NCBI GenBank assembly: GCA_965275915.1
Contig: CBDHYI010000007.1
Location: forward strand, 1,860,001-1,924,000
Reading direction: 5' to 3'
DNA length: 64,000 nt
Origin: JBDWFY01 sp965275915
Lineage (GTDB): Bacteria > Pseudomonadota > Alphaproteobacteria > Rhizobiales > Stappiaceae
Part shown: positions 1 through 8,663 of the stretch, in pieces
Layout of the letters: every line of letters begins with the position of its first letter
How positions within the stretch are numbered: position 1 is the first letter of the stretch
The notes under the pieces: generated by a model
What the model was told of the DNA's origin: nothing
Database searches by the model: none
Seen by the model: only the letters and a program-made list of their open reading frames with translations
Made by a program: the position numbers and the translations under genes

Positions 1-360
1 GAGGGTGTGGCGATTGTAATTGTCAGTCACGATCTGGCTGTCGTTCAGCGCATTTCAGATCGGGTAAACGTTTTGTACTTGGGTAAAGTTCTGGAATCCG
101 GTACTGCAACACAAATCTTTCTCGGTAGCAAGCACCCCTATACGCAAGCACTTGTTTCCAATCGCCTTTCAATTTCAGGTTCACTAAGCACGCTGACAGC
201 ACTTCGGGGTGAGCCGCCGTCACCCACGGCCATCCCTGCGGGTTGCCCGTTTCATCCTCGGTGTCCAAAGGCAGTCGAAAGCTGTCGGACAACGACGCCT
301 GAAATGCGATTGATCGCGCCCGACAGACAATTGGTACGGTGTGACCAAATCGCTGACTAA
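1..360 (+). CDS. Oligopeptide/dipeptide ABC transporter ATP-binding protein, C-terminal part
   Basis: Only the last 119 codons lie in the window and the reading frame is open at base 1. The visible part starts just after the Walker B region (VIVSHDLAVVQRISDRV includes the H-loop histidine). It ends in the tail typical of DppD/DppF/OppF ATPases: a GEPPSP motif and a Cys-rich segment (GCPFHPRCP, then a further Cys in VESC). That family energises import of peptides, or sometimes opines and sugars, at the inner membrane. The partner permeases must lie left of the window, so the substrate cannot be judged. About 200 bp separates it from the next gene. Confidence 0.9.
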   Translation, partial: EGVAIVIVSHDLAVVQRISDRVNVLYLGKVLESGTATQIFLGSKHPYTQALVSNRLSISGSLSTLTALRGEPPSPTAIPAGCPFHPRCPKAVESCRTTTPEMRLIAPDRQLVRCDQIAD

Positions 361-549
361 ACGCCATTGTTTTATGCCTGGGATTGAAACCGCGCTCTCC
401 TGGCGTGACATCGCCTAACGAAGCGACGTCACCCGGATTCTGGTGTTGTCCTAATGAGAAGGAGGGATCGTGCAGCGCACATTCATTTGCATGCAATAAT
501 CACCTAAAATGATATATATGAATACGAAATACTTGAAATAAAGATTTTT

Positions 550-563
550 GTATGTTTATATAC
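550..563. promoter_or_regulatory. Possible operator in the AT-rich region before the GntR gene
   Basis: Bases 500-567 are much more AT-rich than their surroundings. They contain GTAT-N6-ATAC at 550-563, and a second GTATAC palindrome lies at 581-586 just inside the regulator gene. FCD-type GntR proteins commonly bind short palindromes of this kind and repress themselves. The site is an inference from symmetry and position only. Confidence 0.3.
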
Positions 564-567
564 CAGT

Positions 568-1278
568 GTGAACATTCTTCGTATACAATCTGATAACGAT
601 GGTTTGGACGGCGCCGGCTCTACGTTGGCGGATTCAATACGGCGGACGCTTGCCGACGAGATCTTCTCAGGTGCCATTGAGATCAATCAGCGTTTGGACG
701 AACAACTCCTCGCCGATCGATTTGAAGTATCGCGTACGCCCGTACGTGAGGCCTTGCGGCAACTGGCATCGGCCGGCCTGATTGAGTTGAAACCGCGCCG
801 CGGGGCTGTGGTGGTCCCGTCCGATCCGAACCTTATCAGTCAGGCGTTCGAGGCCGCAGCGGAACTGGAGGCCTTGCTCGCAGGCAAAGCGGCGGTACGC
901 GCTTCTCTGTCCGAAATGGTAGACCTGCAGGGTGCGCTTGCCGAATGCGAGCACGCGGTTCTTGCGGATGGGTCAGAGCCATACTCTGCTGCAAACCGGC
1001 GCTTCCACAACATGATCGGCGAGCTTGCACGAAACGACAGCCTCGTGGCTGCTACGCGTATCGTCCGAATTCAGACCGCGCCATATCAGCGCGTCCGATT
1101 TGCCGAAGCAGAAGAGCGTCGACGGTCGCAGTCGGAACATGCCGTCATCGTTGATGCAATCTGTCGACAGGATCCGGCCGGCGCCTCGAAGGCGATGAAA
1201 GACCACATTCTTCGCGCCAGTATCCATGCGCTAAAGCGCAAACGAGACCATGGAGATAATAGCTCGCATACGCAATAG
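568..1278 (+). CDS. GntR family transcriptional regulator (FadR/FCD subfamily)
   Basis: The 236-residue protein has an N-terminal winged helix-turn-helix at about residues 20-82 (LADRFEVSRTPVREALRQL is the recognition region). A helical FCD ligand domain follows, as usual for this family of 220-250 residues. It probably controls the ABC-transporter/sulfatase operon that starts 19 bp after its stop, and itself. The start is taken at a GTG; no strong ribosome site is visible. The ligand is unknown, and an organosulfur compound or its breakdown product is a guess from the neighbours. Confidence 0.85.
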   Translation: MNILRIQSDNDGLDGAGSTLADSIRRTLADEIFSGAIEINQRLDEQLLADRFEVSRTPVREALRQLASAGLIELKPRRGAVVVPSDPNLISQAFEAAAELEALLAGKAAVRASLSEMVDLQGALAECEHAVLADGSEPYSAANRRFHNMIGELARNDSLVAATRIVRIQTAPYQRVRFAEAEERRRSQSEHAVIVDAICRQDPAGASKAMKDHILRASIHALKRKRDHGDNSSHTQ

Positions 1279-1297
1279 CTCAACGGGAGGAAGCTTA

Positions 1298-2284
1298 ATG
1301 AAACTCTGGGCAAAGACGGTATTTGCGATCGGGATATCGGTCGCACTGACGGCCGGCCTGGCCGCGCACTCCATAGCCGACACGATCAAGATGAGTTCTC
1401 GTTCCTCGAATTGGGATATCGTTCTGATCGAAAGCGGCATCGCCGAGAAGTACGGCATTGAGCTTGAGATCGTACCGCTGAGAACGGGCGCGGAGGTGAC
1501 CGAAGCGCTTGTGGGCGGGTCTGTCGATGTGGGTAGCGTCGGGGAAACACCGCTCACCTCCTTGCTGACCAGGACGGATACGATCGCGGTCATCGGCACC
1601 GCAGTGTCCACCGATGGCGGCTACGCGCAGGTGATTGTTCCGAAAGATTCGCCGTTGCAGTCCATCGAAGATCTAAAAGGCAAGCGTATTGCCACCAAAG
1701 TCGGCTCCGGTTCCTACAGGGCTCTCAATGACTGGTGTGTCAAAAATGGCTGCGACTTGAGCGATTTCGAGATCCTGAATACGGCCCCAAACGCGATCCT
1801 GGCAGCCATTGAGGCTGGATCTGTGGATGCCGGTATCTGGTTTGCACCAACAACGTCGATTGCAGTGGCAAAGGGTTTCGGGCGAATCATGATGAACTTT
1901 TCGGGCGCCAACGAAGGGCAGGCAAGCTGGGTTGTCAACCGAGAGTTCGTAAAGAACAACCCGGAGCTCGTCGCAAAATTCCTCGCTGCCACCATCGAGG
2001 CGCAGCGCATCTTCTCCGAGGATCCGGACCGTGCAGCGCAGCTTCTTGAGGTCGGCATGCAAAGACGGGGACGCGATCTGACCGCCGACATCCTGAAGAT
2101 GGGATTGGCGGACTTCGATTATTCGCCGACCTTCGACACTGAAAAGGCGGTCAGAGTGTTTGAGGGCGTTTTCGAGAGCCTCAGCTCAGCCGGCAAGCTT
2201 TCCGGCGATATGCCCGACTTCTCTGCTGCGCTCATGCCGGAAATGAACGCCCAAGCCGTCGAAATCGTTAAATCGATGCAATGA
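1298..2284 (+). CDS. ABC transporter substrate-binding protein (NitT/TauT/SsuA type)
   Basis: This 328-residue periplasmic protein has a clear signal peptide (Lys at position 2, hydrophobic stretch to about residue 27, AHSIADT cleavage region). The fold is that of sulfonate/nitrate/taurine-binding proteins: VPLRTGAEVTEAL, GSVDVGSVGETP and DLKGKRIATKVGSGS are the characteristic ligand-loop segments. The start at 1298 is preceded by GGGAGG; a longer in-frame start at 1250 would bury the signal peptide and is rejected. It is first in an operon with a sulfatase, permease and ATPase and should deliver a sulfate ester or sulfonate to the permease. The exact ligand cannot be read from sequence. Confidence 0.9.
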   Translation: MKLWAKTVFAIGISVALTAGLAAHSIADTIKMSSRSSNWDIVLIESGIAEKYGIELEIVPLRTGAEVTEALVGGSVDVGSVGETPLTSLLTRTDTIAVIGTAVSTDGGYAQVIVPKDSPLQSIEDLKGKRIATKVGSGSYRALNDWCVKNGCDLSDFEILNTAPNAILAAIEAGSVDAGIWFAPTTSIAVAKGFGRIMMNFSGANEGQASWVVNREFVKNNPELVAKFLAATIEAQRIFSEDPDRAAQLLEVGMQRRGRDLTADILKMGLADFDYSPTFDTEKAVRVFEGVFESLSSAGKLSGDMPDFSAALMPEMNAQAVEIVKSMQ

Positions 2285-2304
2285 GGCGATGCAGTGAGAC
2301 GAAC

Positions 2305-2330
2305 GGAGCCACGCATGATGGCGTGGCTCC
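2305..2330 (+). terminator. Strong hairpin between binding-protein gene and sulfatase gene
   Basis: A perfect 10-bp stem (2305-2314 with 2321-2330, six-base loop) lies 21 bp after the binding-protein stop. No T-tract follows. It is probably an intra-operon element that protects or attenuates mRNA, keeping binding protein in excess over the downstream genes, as is common in ABC operons. Confidence 0.6.
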
Positions 2331-2360
2331 CATCACCCGGCAACTTAGCAGAAATCAAGA

Positions 2361-3803
2361 ATGAGCACTCCCAATCTACTGATCATCATGGACGATGAGC
2401 ACAGTGCAAACGCGCTTGGTTGCTCGGGGCACCCGATCGTCAAGACGCCGCATATTGACCGGCTTGCACGGCGTGGCACACGGTTTGAGAGCGCGTACAC
2501 CAATTCGCCGATCTGCGTTCCCTCAAGAGCTGCGTTTGCGACAGGCCAATATGCGCATCAGACCCGATACTGGGACAACTGCCTTGCTTATGACGGGCGT
2601 GTCGCCAGCTGGGGGCACCTGTTGCAACAAGCCGGCATCGAAACAACGTCGATCGGCAAATTGCACTATGTGGACGATAAAGCGCCGACCGGTTTTGATA
2701 CCCAGCTTTTGCCCATGCATATCTTCGAGGGCGGTGACACGCAGGGGCTTGTTCGCGATCCGCCGCCGCCACGGCCGCAGTGCCGGGATATGGCCGAGAA
2801 CATCGGTCCCGGCGAGACCGAGTATACCCGCTATGACCGCAATATTCGCGACACGGCGTGTGCCTGGTTGACGGAACGCGCCGCCAGACAGCCCGATGAG
2901 CCATGGGCAACATTTGTGTCGTTCACGTGCCCTCACTATCCGTTGGTTGCCCCATCGGAGTTTTATGATCTCTATGAACCGGCGGACATGCCACTGCCGA
3001 AGGTGCGCCCCGACGACGGCACCGATCAAACAGATTGGTGGCGCGATTTTGAGAACTGTTATCTGTGGGACCGGTTCTTCAAATCTGACCACGAGCGACG
3101 AATTGCCATTGCATCCTACTATGGCCTCATAAGCTTCATAGACGATTGCGTCGGAAAACTGATGCAAACCCTTGAGCAGACTGGATTTGATCGCAATACG
3201 CGAGTCATCTTCCTGTCAGATCACGGCGAAAACCTTGGTGCGCGCCGCTTGTGGGGCAAATCCACAATGTACAATGAATCTGTCCAGATCCCTTTGATCG
3301 TCGCGGGACCGGGTATCCCCAAGGGCGTTAGCCGGAAAACACCAGCGCAAATCATCGATGTTTTTCCGACGGTTCTCGACAATGCAGGACTAACTGCCAT
3401 GTGCGATCGGCCCGGTCGATCGCTGATCGATTTGGCTCGCATTCCCGACGACATCGCGCGTCCGATCTTTAGCGAATATCACGCCACCGCCGCCAAATCG
3501 GCCGAGTTCATGATCCGGCGCGGGCGCTACAAGTACATTCACTATGTCGGCTACCGGCCGGAGCTTTACGACCTTGAAGAAGATCCCGAAGAACTCGTCA
3601 ATCTTGGTTATGATCCAGCGTTTGCGGGTCTGCTGCATGAAATGGAAAACGAGCTTTGCAGGATTGTTGACCCGCACGCCACCGACAGGGCCGCGAAAAG
3701 CGATCAGCGGAAACTGATCGACCGATATGGCGGTCGTGATGCCGTAATTGCCAAGACGAGCAAGAGCGCTACGCCTGCACCAAAGCCGAGGGTTTCCCAA
3801 TGA
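2361..3803 (+). CDS. Type I sulfatase (arylsulfatase / choline-sulfatase-like)
   Basis: This 480-residue alkaline-phosphatase-superfamily sulfatase hydrolyses sulfate esters. The formylglycine signature C52-V-P-S-R (SPICVPSRAAFATG) is intact, so Cys52 should be converted to formylglycine by a maturation enzyme not seen here. Metal ligands are visible at the N-terminal Asp11-Asp12 and in the FLSDHGENLG motif. There is no signal peptide, which suggests cytoplasmic hydrolysis after uptake. The last bases overlap the permease gene by four (ATGA), so the genes are translationally coupled. The substrate is unknown: choline-O-sulfate or an aryl/alkyl sulfate are candidates. Confidence 0.9.
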   Translation: MSTPNLLIIMDDEHSANALGCSGHPIVKTPHIDRLARRGTRFESAYTNSPICVPSRAAFATGQYAHQTRYWDNCLAYDGRVASWGHLLQQAGIETTSIGKLHYVDDKAPTGFDTQLLPMHIFEGGDTQGLVRDPPPPRPQCRDMAENIGPGETEYTRYDRNIRDTACAWLTERAARQPDEPWATFVSFTCPHYPLVAPSEFYDLYEPADMPLPKVRPDDGTDQTDWWRDFENCYLWDRFFKSDHERRIAIASYYGLISFIDDCVGKLMQTLEQTGFDRNTRVIFLSDHGENLGARRLWGKSTMYNESVQIPLIVAGPGIPKGVSRKTPAQIIDVFPTVLDNAGLTAMCDRPGRSLIDLARIPDDIARPIFSEYHATAAKSAEFMIRRGRYKYIHYVGYRPELYDLEEDPEELVNLGYDPAFAGLLHEMENELCRIVDPHATDRAAKSDQRKLIDRYGGRDAVIAKTSKSATPAPKPRVSQ

Positions 3804-4639
3804 GCAGCGTTGTGGTGCCCGGGGACGGCGCGATGGCGGGCCTGATCCGGGGCAACCGTTACACGCCGTTCGCAGCCATCCTTCTCTTAGGCATTGTCTG
3901 GGAGATTGCCGTCCGCATCAGTGGCATCAATGCGCTGCTTATGCCGCCGCCATCGGCTGTTCTGGTGCGCCTTGCGGAGATGCTTGGACCCGGACAGGGG
4001 GCAACGCCCGATTTTCTCCTTCTACGACATATCGGCATGACGCTGCTGGCACTGCTGGTCGGCTTCTTCCTCGCGGCGCTGGTATCGTCGGCGGTTGGCC
4101 TGATCATGGGGATGAACAGAGCCGTTTATGCTTGGCTCAACCCCATAATCTCCATGTTCATGGTGATACCGAACATCGCCTTTGTGCCTGTCATCATCCT
4201 CTGGATGGGGCTCGGTCTGGAGACCGTAATTGTGGTGGTGATCACCGGATCCTGCTTTCCGATCATCTACACCGCTGCCGCCGGCGTACAGAGTGTTCCG
4301 CAGCGTATGATCTGGGCGGCGCAGACAGCGGGCGCATCACGGCGGCAGATTCTGACGACCGTGCTTCTTGGTGCGACGATGCCCTACCTGATCGCCGGGC
4401 ATAAACTGGCGCTCGGCCGTGCCTGGCGCGCCGTCATTGCAGGCGAGATCTTTGCCTCAACAACGTACGGCGTAGGCTTCATGATTTTCGATGCGCGAAC
4501 CTTTCTGGATTCGGAAGCGATGTTTGTCGGCCTTATCGTTGTCGGCCTTATCGGTGTCGCCCTTGAGCGTGTTCTTTTCGGCTTTGTCGAGCGGCGCACG
4601 ATTGAAAAGTGGGGCGTGTCGACCGCCAAGGACGTGTGA
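3800..4639 (+). CDS. ABC transporter permease (SsuC/TauC-like)
   Basis: A 279-residue inner-membrane protein with about six transmembrane helices and the BPD_transp_1 EAA loop (around MIWAAQTAGASRRQI, residues ~170-185). It forms the channel of the NitT/TauT-type importer with the binding protein at 1298 and the ATPase at 4647. The start overlaps the sulfatase stop by 4 bp, and the stop is 7 bp before the ATPase start, a tight operon arrangement. Confidence 0.92.
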   Translation: MSSVVVPGDGAMAGLIRGNRYTPFAAILLLGIVWEIAVRISGINALLMPPPSAVLVRLAEMLGPGQGATPDFLLLRHIGMTLLALLVGFFLAALVSSAVGLIMGMNRAVYAWLNPIISMFMVIPNIAFVPVIILWMGLGLETVIVVVITGSCFPIIYTAAAGVQSVPQRMIWAAQTAGASRRQILTTVLLGATMPYLIAGHKLALGRAWRAVIAGEIFASTTYGVGFMIFDARTFLDSEAMFVGLIVVGLIGVALERVLFGFVERRTIEKWGVSTAKDV

Positions 4640-4646
4640 GGAGCAG

Positions 4647-5426
4647 ATGGGCAAAGTGAAGATTTCGGCGGAAAGGGTCGAAAAACGCTACAACCCCGGC
4701 GCGCCAAACGAAGTATTGGCAATCGACAATATAACGCTCGATATCCAGGACGGCGAGTTTGTTAGTCTGCTTGGCCCGTCGGGCTGCGGTAAGTCGACGT
4801 TTCTCTTCATGGTCGGCGGGTTTGAGAAGCCGACCGACGGAACACTTCGGCTCAACGGCCAGCCGATCGACGGCCCCGGTGCCAACCGCGGTATCGTGTT
4901 TCAGGAATATGTGCTGTTCCCGTGGCAGGTCGTCTCCAAGAACATAGCCTACGGTTTGCGCATTGCCGGCGTTCCGCGAGCTGAGCAGGACAGGCGCGTC
5001 ACCGAGCTGATCAATATGATTGGCCTGCAAGGATTTGAAAATGCCTATCCCGAAGCGCTTTCCGGCGGCATGAAACAGCGCGTGGCCATTGCGCGTGCCT
5101 TGGCCTACGACCCCGAAATCCTGCTGATGGATGAGCCGTTTGGCGCGCTCGATGCACAGACACGCGCACGTATGATCTCAGATCTCACACACATCCATGC
5201 GACGACGCACAAGACGACCCTTTTTGTGACGCATAGCGTTGAGGAAGCCATATTGCTTTCAGACAAGATTGCCCTGTTCTCCGCGCGGCCGTCGCGGATC
5301 AAACGTGTGTTCGAAATCGACCTTCCTCACCCCCGGCGCGTAACGGACGATGGTTTCGTGGCGTTCGAAAGAGAAATCCTGGCAAGCCTCGAAGAAGAGG
5401 TCTCAAACACACTTGACGGCAGATAG
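4647..5426 (+). CDS. ABC transporter ATP-binding protein (SsuB/TauB-like)
   Basis: This 259-residue ATPase has Walker A (GPSGCGKST), Q-loop (FQEYVLFPW), signature LSGGMKQRVAIARAL, Walker B (ILLMDEPFGALD) and H-loop (VTHSVEEA), all intact. The start at 4647 is chosen because GAGGAG lies just upstream; an open frame extends back to 4491 through the permease gene but has no plausible start. It is the last gene of the organosulfur ABC operon and powers import through the 3800-4639 permease. Confidence 0.93.
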   Translation: MGKVKISAERVEKRYNPGAPNEVLAIDNITLDIQDGEFVSLLGPSGCGKSTFLFMVGGFEKPTDGTLRLNGQPIDGPGANRGIVFQEYVLFPWQVVSKNIAYGLRIAGVPRAEQDRRVTELINMIGLQGFENAYPEALSGGMKQRVAIARALAYDPEILLMDEPFGALDAQTRARMISDLTHIHATTHKTTLFVTHSVEEAILLSDKIALFSARPSRIKRVFEIDLPHPRRVTDDGFVAFEREILASLEEEVSNTLDGR

Positions 5427-5650
5427 GATAGCGTCTGCTAGCCTACGGACCAACTGCCGCTGTGCGTTATTGTCCGGCAGCACCGGGATCGAGGTGCAGC
5501 CTCCAGGTTCGCCGTGGTTGAATTGCCACAGGAAGGTTCAGGGTATTCATAATCTGTCCTCCGTGCGACTCCTCCACTCCACAGCATCAGCGAAATACTG
5601 ACGTTCGACAGACTATCATTTGGATAATCGATGCTTGCCGAATGAGACAT

Positions 5651-5922
5651 CTAGGCTCAGGACCTATTAATTTCATGCAATTCTGTTTTGAAAGAAGTAT
5701 TCGACTGGAGAGAACCAGGGAGAAGCGAAGGTTGGATACCTTCGCGAGCCCTGGTTCCCTTCATGTGGACACTTCTTTCAAAACCCGAAGGGCGAGGCAT
5801 ATTTTGTTCCTGACTGCGCCCACAAAGACTTGAAAACCGGATGGTTTCCTGCGCCTTTCCGCCTTGTCAAAAACAAAATCTGCTCTCGCAGAATGGATGA
5901 AATTAATAGGTCCTGAGCCTAG
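5651..5922. repeat. 272-bp MITE-like element with 26-bp perfect terminal inverted repeats
   Basis: Bases 5651-5676 are an exact reverse complement of 5897-5922. Both ends begin with CTAG, probably a target-site tetramer. Inside are nested inverted repeats: 5686-5698 pairs with 5771-5783 (13 bp), 5712-5720 with 5749-5757 (9 bp), and 5725-5732 with 5738-5745 (8 bp). The element could therefore fold into one long cruciform. It has no coding capacity. Its right CTAG is shared with the left end of the next IS, whose transposase may mobilise it. Confidence 0.75.
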
Positions 5923-5989
5923 GTTACGCCCTCATAAACGAGTAGCCAAATCAGTGCTTAAATGATTCAAGCTCCGAAAGGAGTTTTTG

Positions 5990-6352
5990 ATGGCGCGCTT
6001 TGATATGAGTGATTTTGAGTGGTCAGTGATCCAACCGCTTTTACCGACCAAGATGAGAGGTGTTCAGCGCGTTGATGACCGGCGGGTGATCAACGGGATT
6101 TTGTGGCGTTGGCGCACAGGGGCACCCTGGGCGGATATTCCCGAACGCTACGGCTCGCATAAGACCTGCTACAATCGATTTGTCCGTTGGCGTGAGGCTG
6201 GTGTCTGGGACCGGATATTACAAGCTGTTTCAACAGCTTATGACGGCGACATCCAGATGATTGACAGTTCCTCTGTCCGTGTTCATCAGCATGGCGCTAA
6301 TGGGAACAAAAAAGGGGATCCGGTTGCATGGGACGTTCCCGAGGTGGCCTGA
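5990..6352 (+). CDS. IS5-family transposase, OrfA part
   Basis: A 120-residue first half of the transposase: the DUF4096-type N-terminal domain (DFEWSVIQPLLP, RRVINGILWRWRTGAPWADIP) followed by the first DDE aspartate (IQMIDSSSVRVHQHG). An A6G4 run at 6308-6317 near its end is a plausible -1 frameshift site into OrfB, the usual way this group makes full-length transposase. The start is the ATG after AAAGGAG. Confidence 0.85.
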   Translation: MARFDMSDFEWSVIQPLLPTKMRGVQRVDDRRVINGILWRWRTGAPWADIPERYGSHKTCYNRFVRWREAGVWDRILQAVSTAYDGDIQMIDSSSVRVHQHGANGNKKGDPVAWDVPEVA

Positions 6353-6756
6353 CCAGTAAGATCCATGCTGTGGTAGATGCTTGCGGTCTGCCGATCAAAC
6401 TGAGCTTGAGCGAAGGGCAAGCCTACGATGGTCATCAAGCCATGTCGCTTTTATCCGGTCTTCCCTCAAAAGCGATTGTTTTGGCAGATCGGGCCTATGA
6501 TGCCGATGCTATTCGTAACTTGATCACTGGCCAGGACGCTTTCCCAAACATCCCCTGCATGCCTCATCGCCGCCGTAGGCCAGCTTTCTCCAAATATCTC
6601 TACAAACTACGGAATATGGTTGAACGGTTCTTCAACAAACTCAAACACTTCAGAGCCGTAGCGACCAGATACGAGAAAAATCCCGAAAACTACATGGCTG
6701 GCGTTAAACTCGCTTCAGCGCGAATCTGGATCCGATTTAATGAGTCCAAGACCTAG
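6328..6756 (+). CDS. IS5-family transposase, OrfB part
   Basis: A 142-residue second half of the DDE transposase (RGGLTSKIHAVVDACG, then ADRAYDAD with the second Asp, and MVERFFNKLKHFR with the catalytic Glu). It lies in the -1 frame relative to OrfA and overlaps it by 25 bp. Both halves look undamaged, so the IS may be active and could serve the neighbouring MITE. Confidence 0.85.
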   Translation: MGRSRGGLTSKIHAVVDACGLPIKLSLSEGQAYDGHQAMSLLSGLPSKAIVLADRAYDADAIRNLITGQDAFPNIPCMPHRRRRPAFSKYLYKLRNMVERFFNKLKHFRAVATRYEKNPENYMAGVKLASARIWIRFNESKT

Positions 6757-6844
6757 GGCCATTCGAAGTTGCGGCATCTTGTAACGCAACAAACTTTTGG
6801 ACAGAGCGCATCTTGTCGATTACTCGAGGAGCCGCGAATGGCCG

Positions 6845-7660
6845 CTATCGTTGGCGTGTCGTCAGTTTCGACCATTGCCCCGGAGACATTCCAATTGTTT
6901 TGACGAATTGCCTCGTCATGTGGCTTTGATCGGAAAAGCCGGAGGCGATTGCGGCATCTGCGAGAGTGTGACCCTCTGCGATCAAGGACCGCGCAACTGA
7001 AATACGACGCTGAATGAGATATGCTTGGGGACTTACACCAAAATGACGGCGAAAGAGCCGACAGATCGAAAACCGATCTAGCCCATGCTCATGTTCGAGT
7101 TCTCGCATAGATCGACCAAGTATTGCGTTTTCGCGAATGTCATCCCGTATTTTCACAGCCCTGATCCGGTCCCGTGGAACGCTGCTCCTCAGTTGATCCG
7201 AGGACATCGCCGCGAGTGCGCTCGCTAAAGCCGTAACACCATCGATTATCGCGAGCTCGTCATACTCCCCAGAGGCAAGTTCGAACACGTATCGCAGTGC
7301 GGTTACAAAATCGGCATTGCGGCCAACAGCTTCCCGCACAAACGGAAAAGCCCGGCCACCCAGTGCATCCGCCACAAGCTCCGGCGCAACATATGCGGCG
7401 CGATAGCTGTAGCTTTCTTCGGTTCCCGGTCTGCCGTCGTGCAACTCGCCGGGATGAATGGCGAAAGCCTGCCCGGAAAGTGCGTGAAGCTGTACACCCC
7501 GATATCGAAAGCTCTGCACACCTGTCGTGGTAAGGCCGATAACATAGCAGTCGTGCTGATGGGGTTGAAACGGCGCGACGAGTTCAGTTGCCGTTGCAAT
7601 TTCAATGCCCTGCGAAAGCTGCACGATATGCAGATGCGGGTGAGCTACCGCCGCGCACAT
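6845..7660 (-). CDS. AraC family transcriptional regulator
   Basis: A 271-residue protein with an N-terminal cupin-type sensing domain (FQPHQHDCYVIGLTTTGVQ, AIHPGELHDG) and a C-terminal double helix-turn-helix at about residues 170-268 (RHFGVSPQAYLIQRRI, ASGFSDQSHMTRQF). It is divergent from the LysE-type exporter at 7724 with 63 bp between them. This is a common pairing in which the regulator senses an amino acid or related small molecule and switches on its exporter. Confidence 0.88.
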   Translation of the reverse strand: MCAAVAHPHLHIVQLSQGIEIATATELVAPFQPHQHDCYVIGLTTTGVQSFRYRGVQLHALSGQAFAIHPGELHDGRPGTEESYSYRAAYVAPELVADALGGRAFPFVREAVGRNADFVTALRYVFELASGEYDELAIIDGVTALASALAAMSSDQLRSSVPRDRIRAVKIRDDIRENAILGRSMRELEHEHGLDRFSICRLFRRHFGVSPQAYLIQRRISVARSLIAEGHTLADAAIASGFSDQSHMTRQFVKTIGMSPGQWSKLTTRQR

Positions 7661-7723
7661 TCGTTCAAGACCAGTGTTTTGTTGCAGATTACCATTCCTA
7701 AATAATCACGAAATCGCGGTTAG

Positions 7724-8323
7724 ATGGCAAACGATCTCTTACTTCTTTGGCTTGCGGCGTTTCCGCTTATGGGAAGTCCAGGCCCTGCAACACTCAGTCT
7801 TGCGGGGATCGGTATGGCATTTGGCTTTAGGCAAGGCCTGGGATATCTGTGCGGCGTTATTCTGGGCACAAACGGCGTGCTGCTGCTGATCGCAACAGGC
7901 GTTACAGCGCTGGTCTTGGCGCAACCGCTTTTGATTAGCGCAATAACAATCTTCGCCGCCGTTTATATTCTTTACTTGGCTTGGAAAATCGCGACTGCGC
8001 CAGTGGGTGCCAAGGAGATCGCGGTACAGGCGGCACCGTCGACAGTGCCCGGTCTGGTGCTAGCGCTGGCCAACCCGAAAGCCTTCGCAGCCATTGGTGC
8101 GGTCTATGCTGGTCGGAGGCTCATTGAAGAAAGTCTGCTCTATGATACGCTCGCGAAAGTGGTTGCACTGACCTTTGTCATCGTGGTCGTGAATACAGCA
8201 TGGCTGCTCTTCGGATCAGTGTTTTCAAACCTGCTCAATCATCCGCGCCTTGGACGGCTCGCAAACATCACCTTCGCAATCATGCTTGTCGCTTCCGTCG
8301 GTTTTGCGCTTGCCTCCAGTTAG
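7724..8323 (+). CDS. LysE/RhtB family translocator
   Basis: A 199-residue membrane protein with about six hydrophobic segments and the family's N-terminal signature (PLMGSPGPATLSLAGIG, matching the usual TPGP motif). Members export amino acids or derivatives. It is probably controlled by the divergent AraC regulator. The substrate is unknown. Confidence 0.88.
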   Translation: MANDLLLLWLAAFPLMGSPGPATLSLAGIGMAFGFRQGLGYLCGVILGTNGVLLLIATGVTALVLAQPLLISAITIFAAVYILYLAWKIATAPVGAKEIAVQAAPSTVPGLVLALANPKAFAAIGAVYAGRRLIEESLLYDTLAKVVALTFVIVVVNTAWLLFGSVFSNLLNHPRLGRLANITFAIMLVASVGFALASS

Positions 8324-8663
8324 ATAGCTACAACTCAAAGCGGCCACCGATTGAAAGCCAGGAAAGTCCCGCGAACGGCTCTTCTTCCGAGCTCTGACGG
8401 AGCGATTGCAGTGAATGGCAGGTTTGACGGGCTGCGCCGCAGCATCAGATCATCATGCCCAAAGTCTGCAAAGGGCCGGATTGACCCTGACGCGAAGCTG
8501 CAAAAGAAAAAATGCCGAGACGCGGAAACCGGCCGAAAAGAGCCCCATCGCGGACGGTTTACCAAGCCAATTTTTGCATTGGCACAACTCGTAGGGAATT
8601 TGGTCTGCCACTCTTTGTAGTACTTGAGTATATGAGATTCAGCACATGAAGCGATGAGATCCG
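8324..8663. other. Non-coding stretch with a dispersed repeat
   Basis: No convincing gene lies here. It holds one copy of the dispersed repeat described at 8415-8446, and ends where the truncated IS3-type transposase begins. Confidence 0.5.
8415..8446. repeat. Dispersed intergenic repeat, copy 1
   Basis: This 32-bp core matches 24001-24032 at 28 of 32 positions. In both places it lies in a non-coding stretch next to a gene that borders IS elements. The function is unknown. Confidence 0.5.

Larger units (their letters stand above)
5919..6756 (+). mobile_element. IS5-family insertion sequence (IS427-like group)
   Basis: About 838 bp bounded by CTAG at 5919-5922 and 6753-6756. The ends are imperfect inverted repeats: CTAGGTTACGCCCTCATAAA on the left against CTAGGTCTTGGACTCATTAA read inward from the right. 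Two overlapping frames encode the transposase. The stop codon of the second frame (TAG) lies inside the terminal CTAG. Confidence 0.75.
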
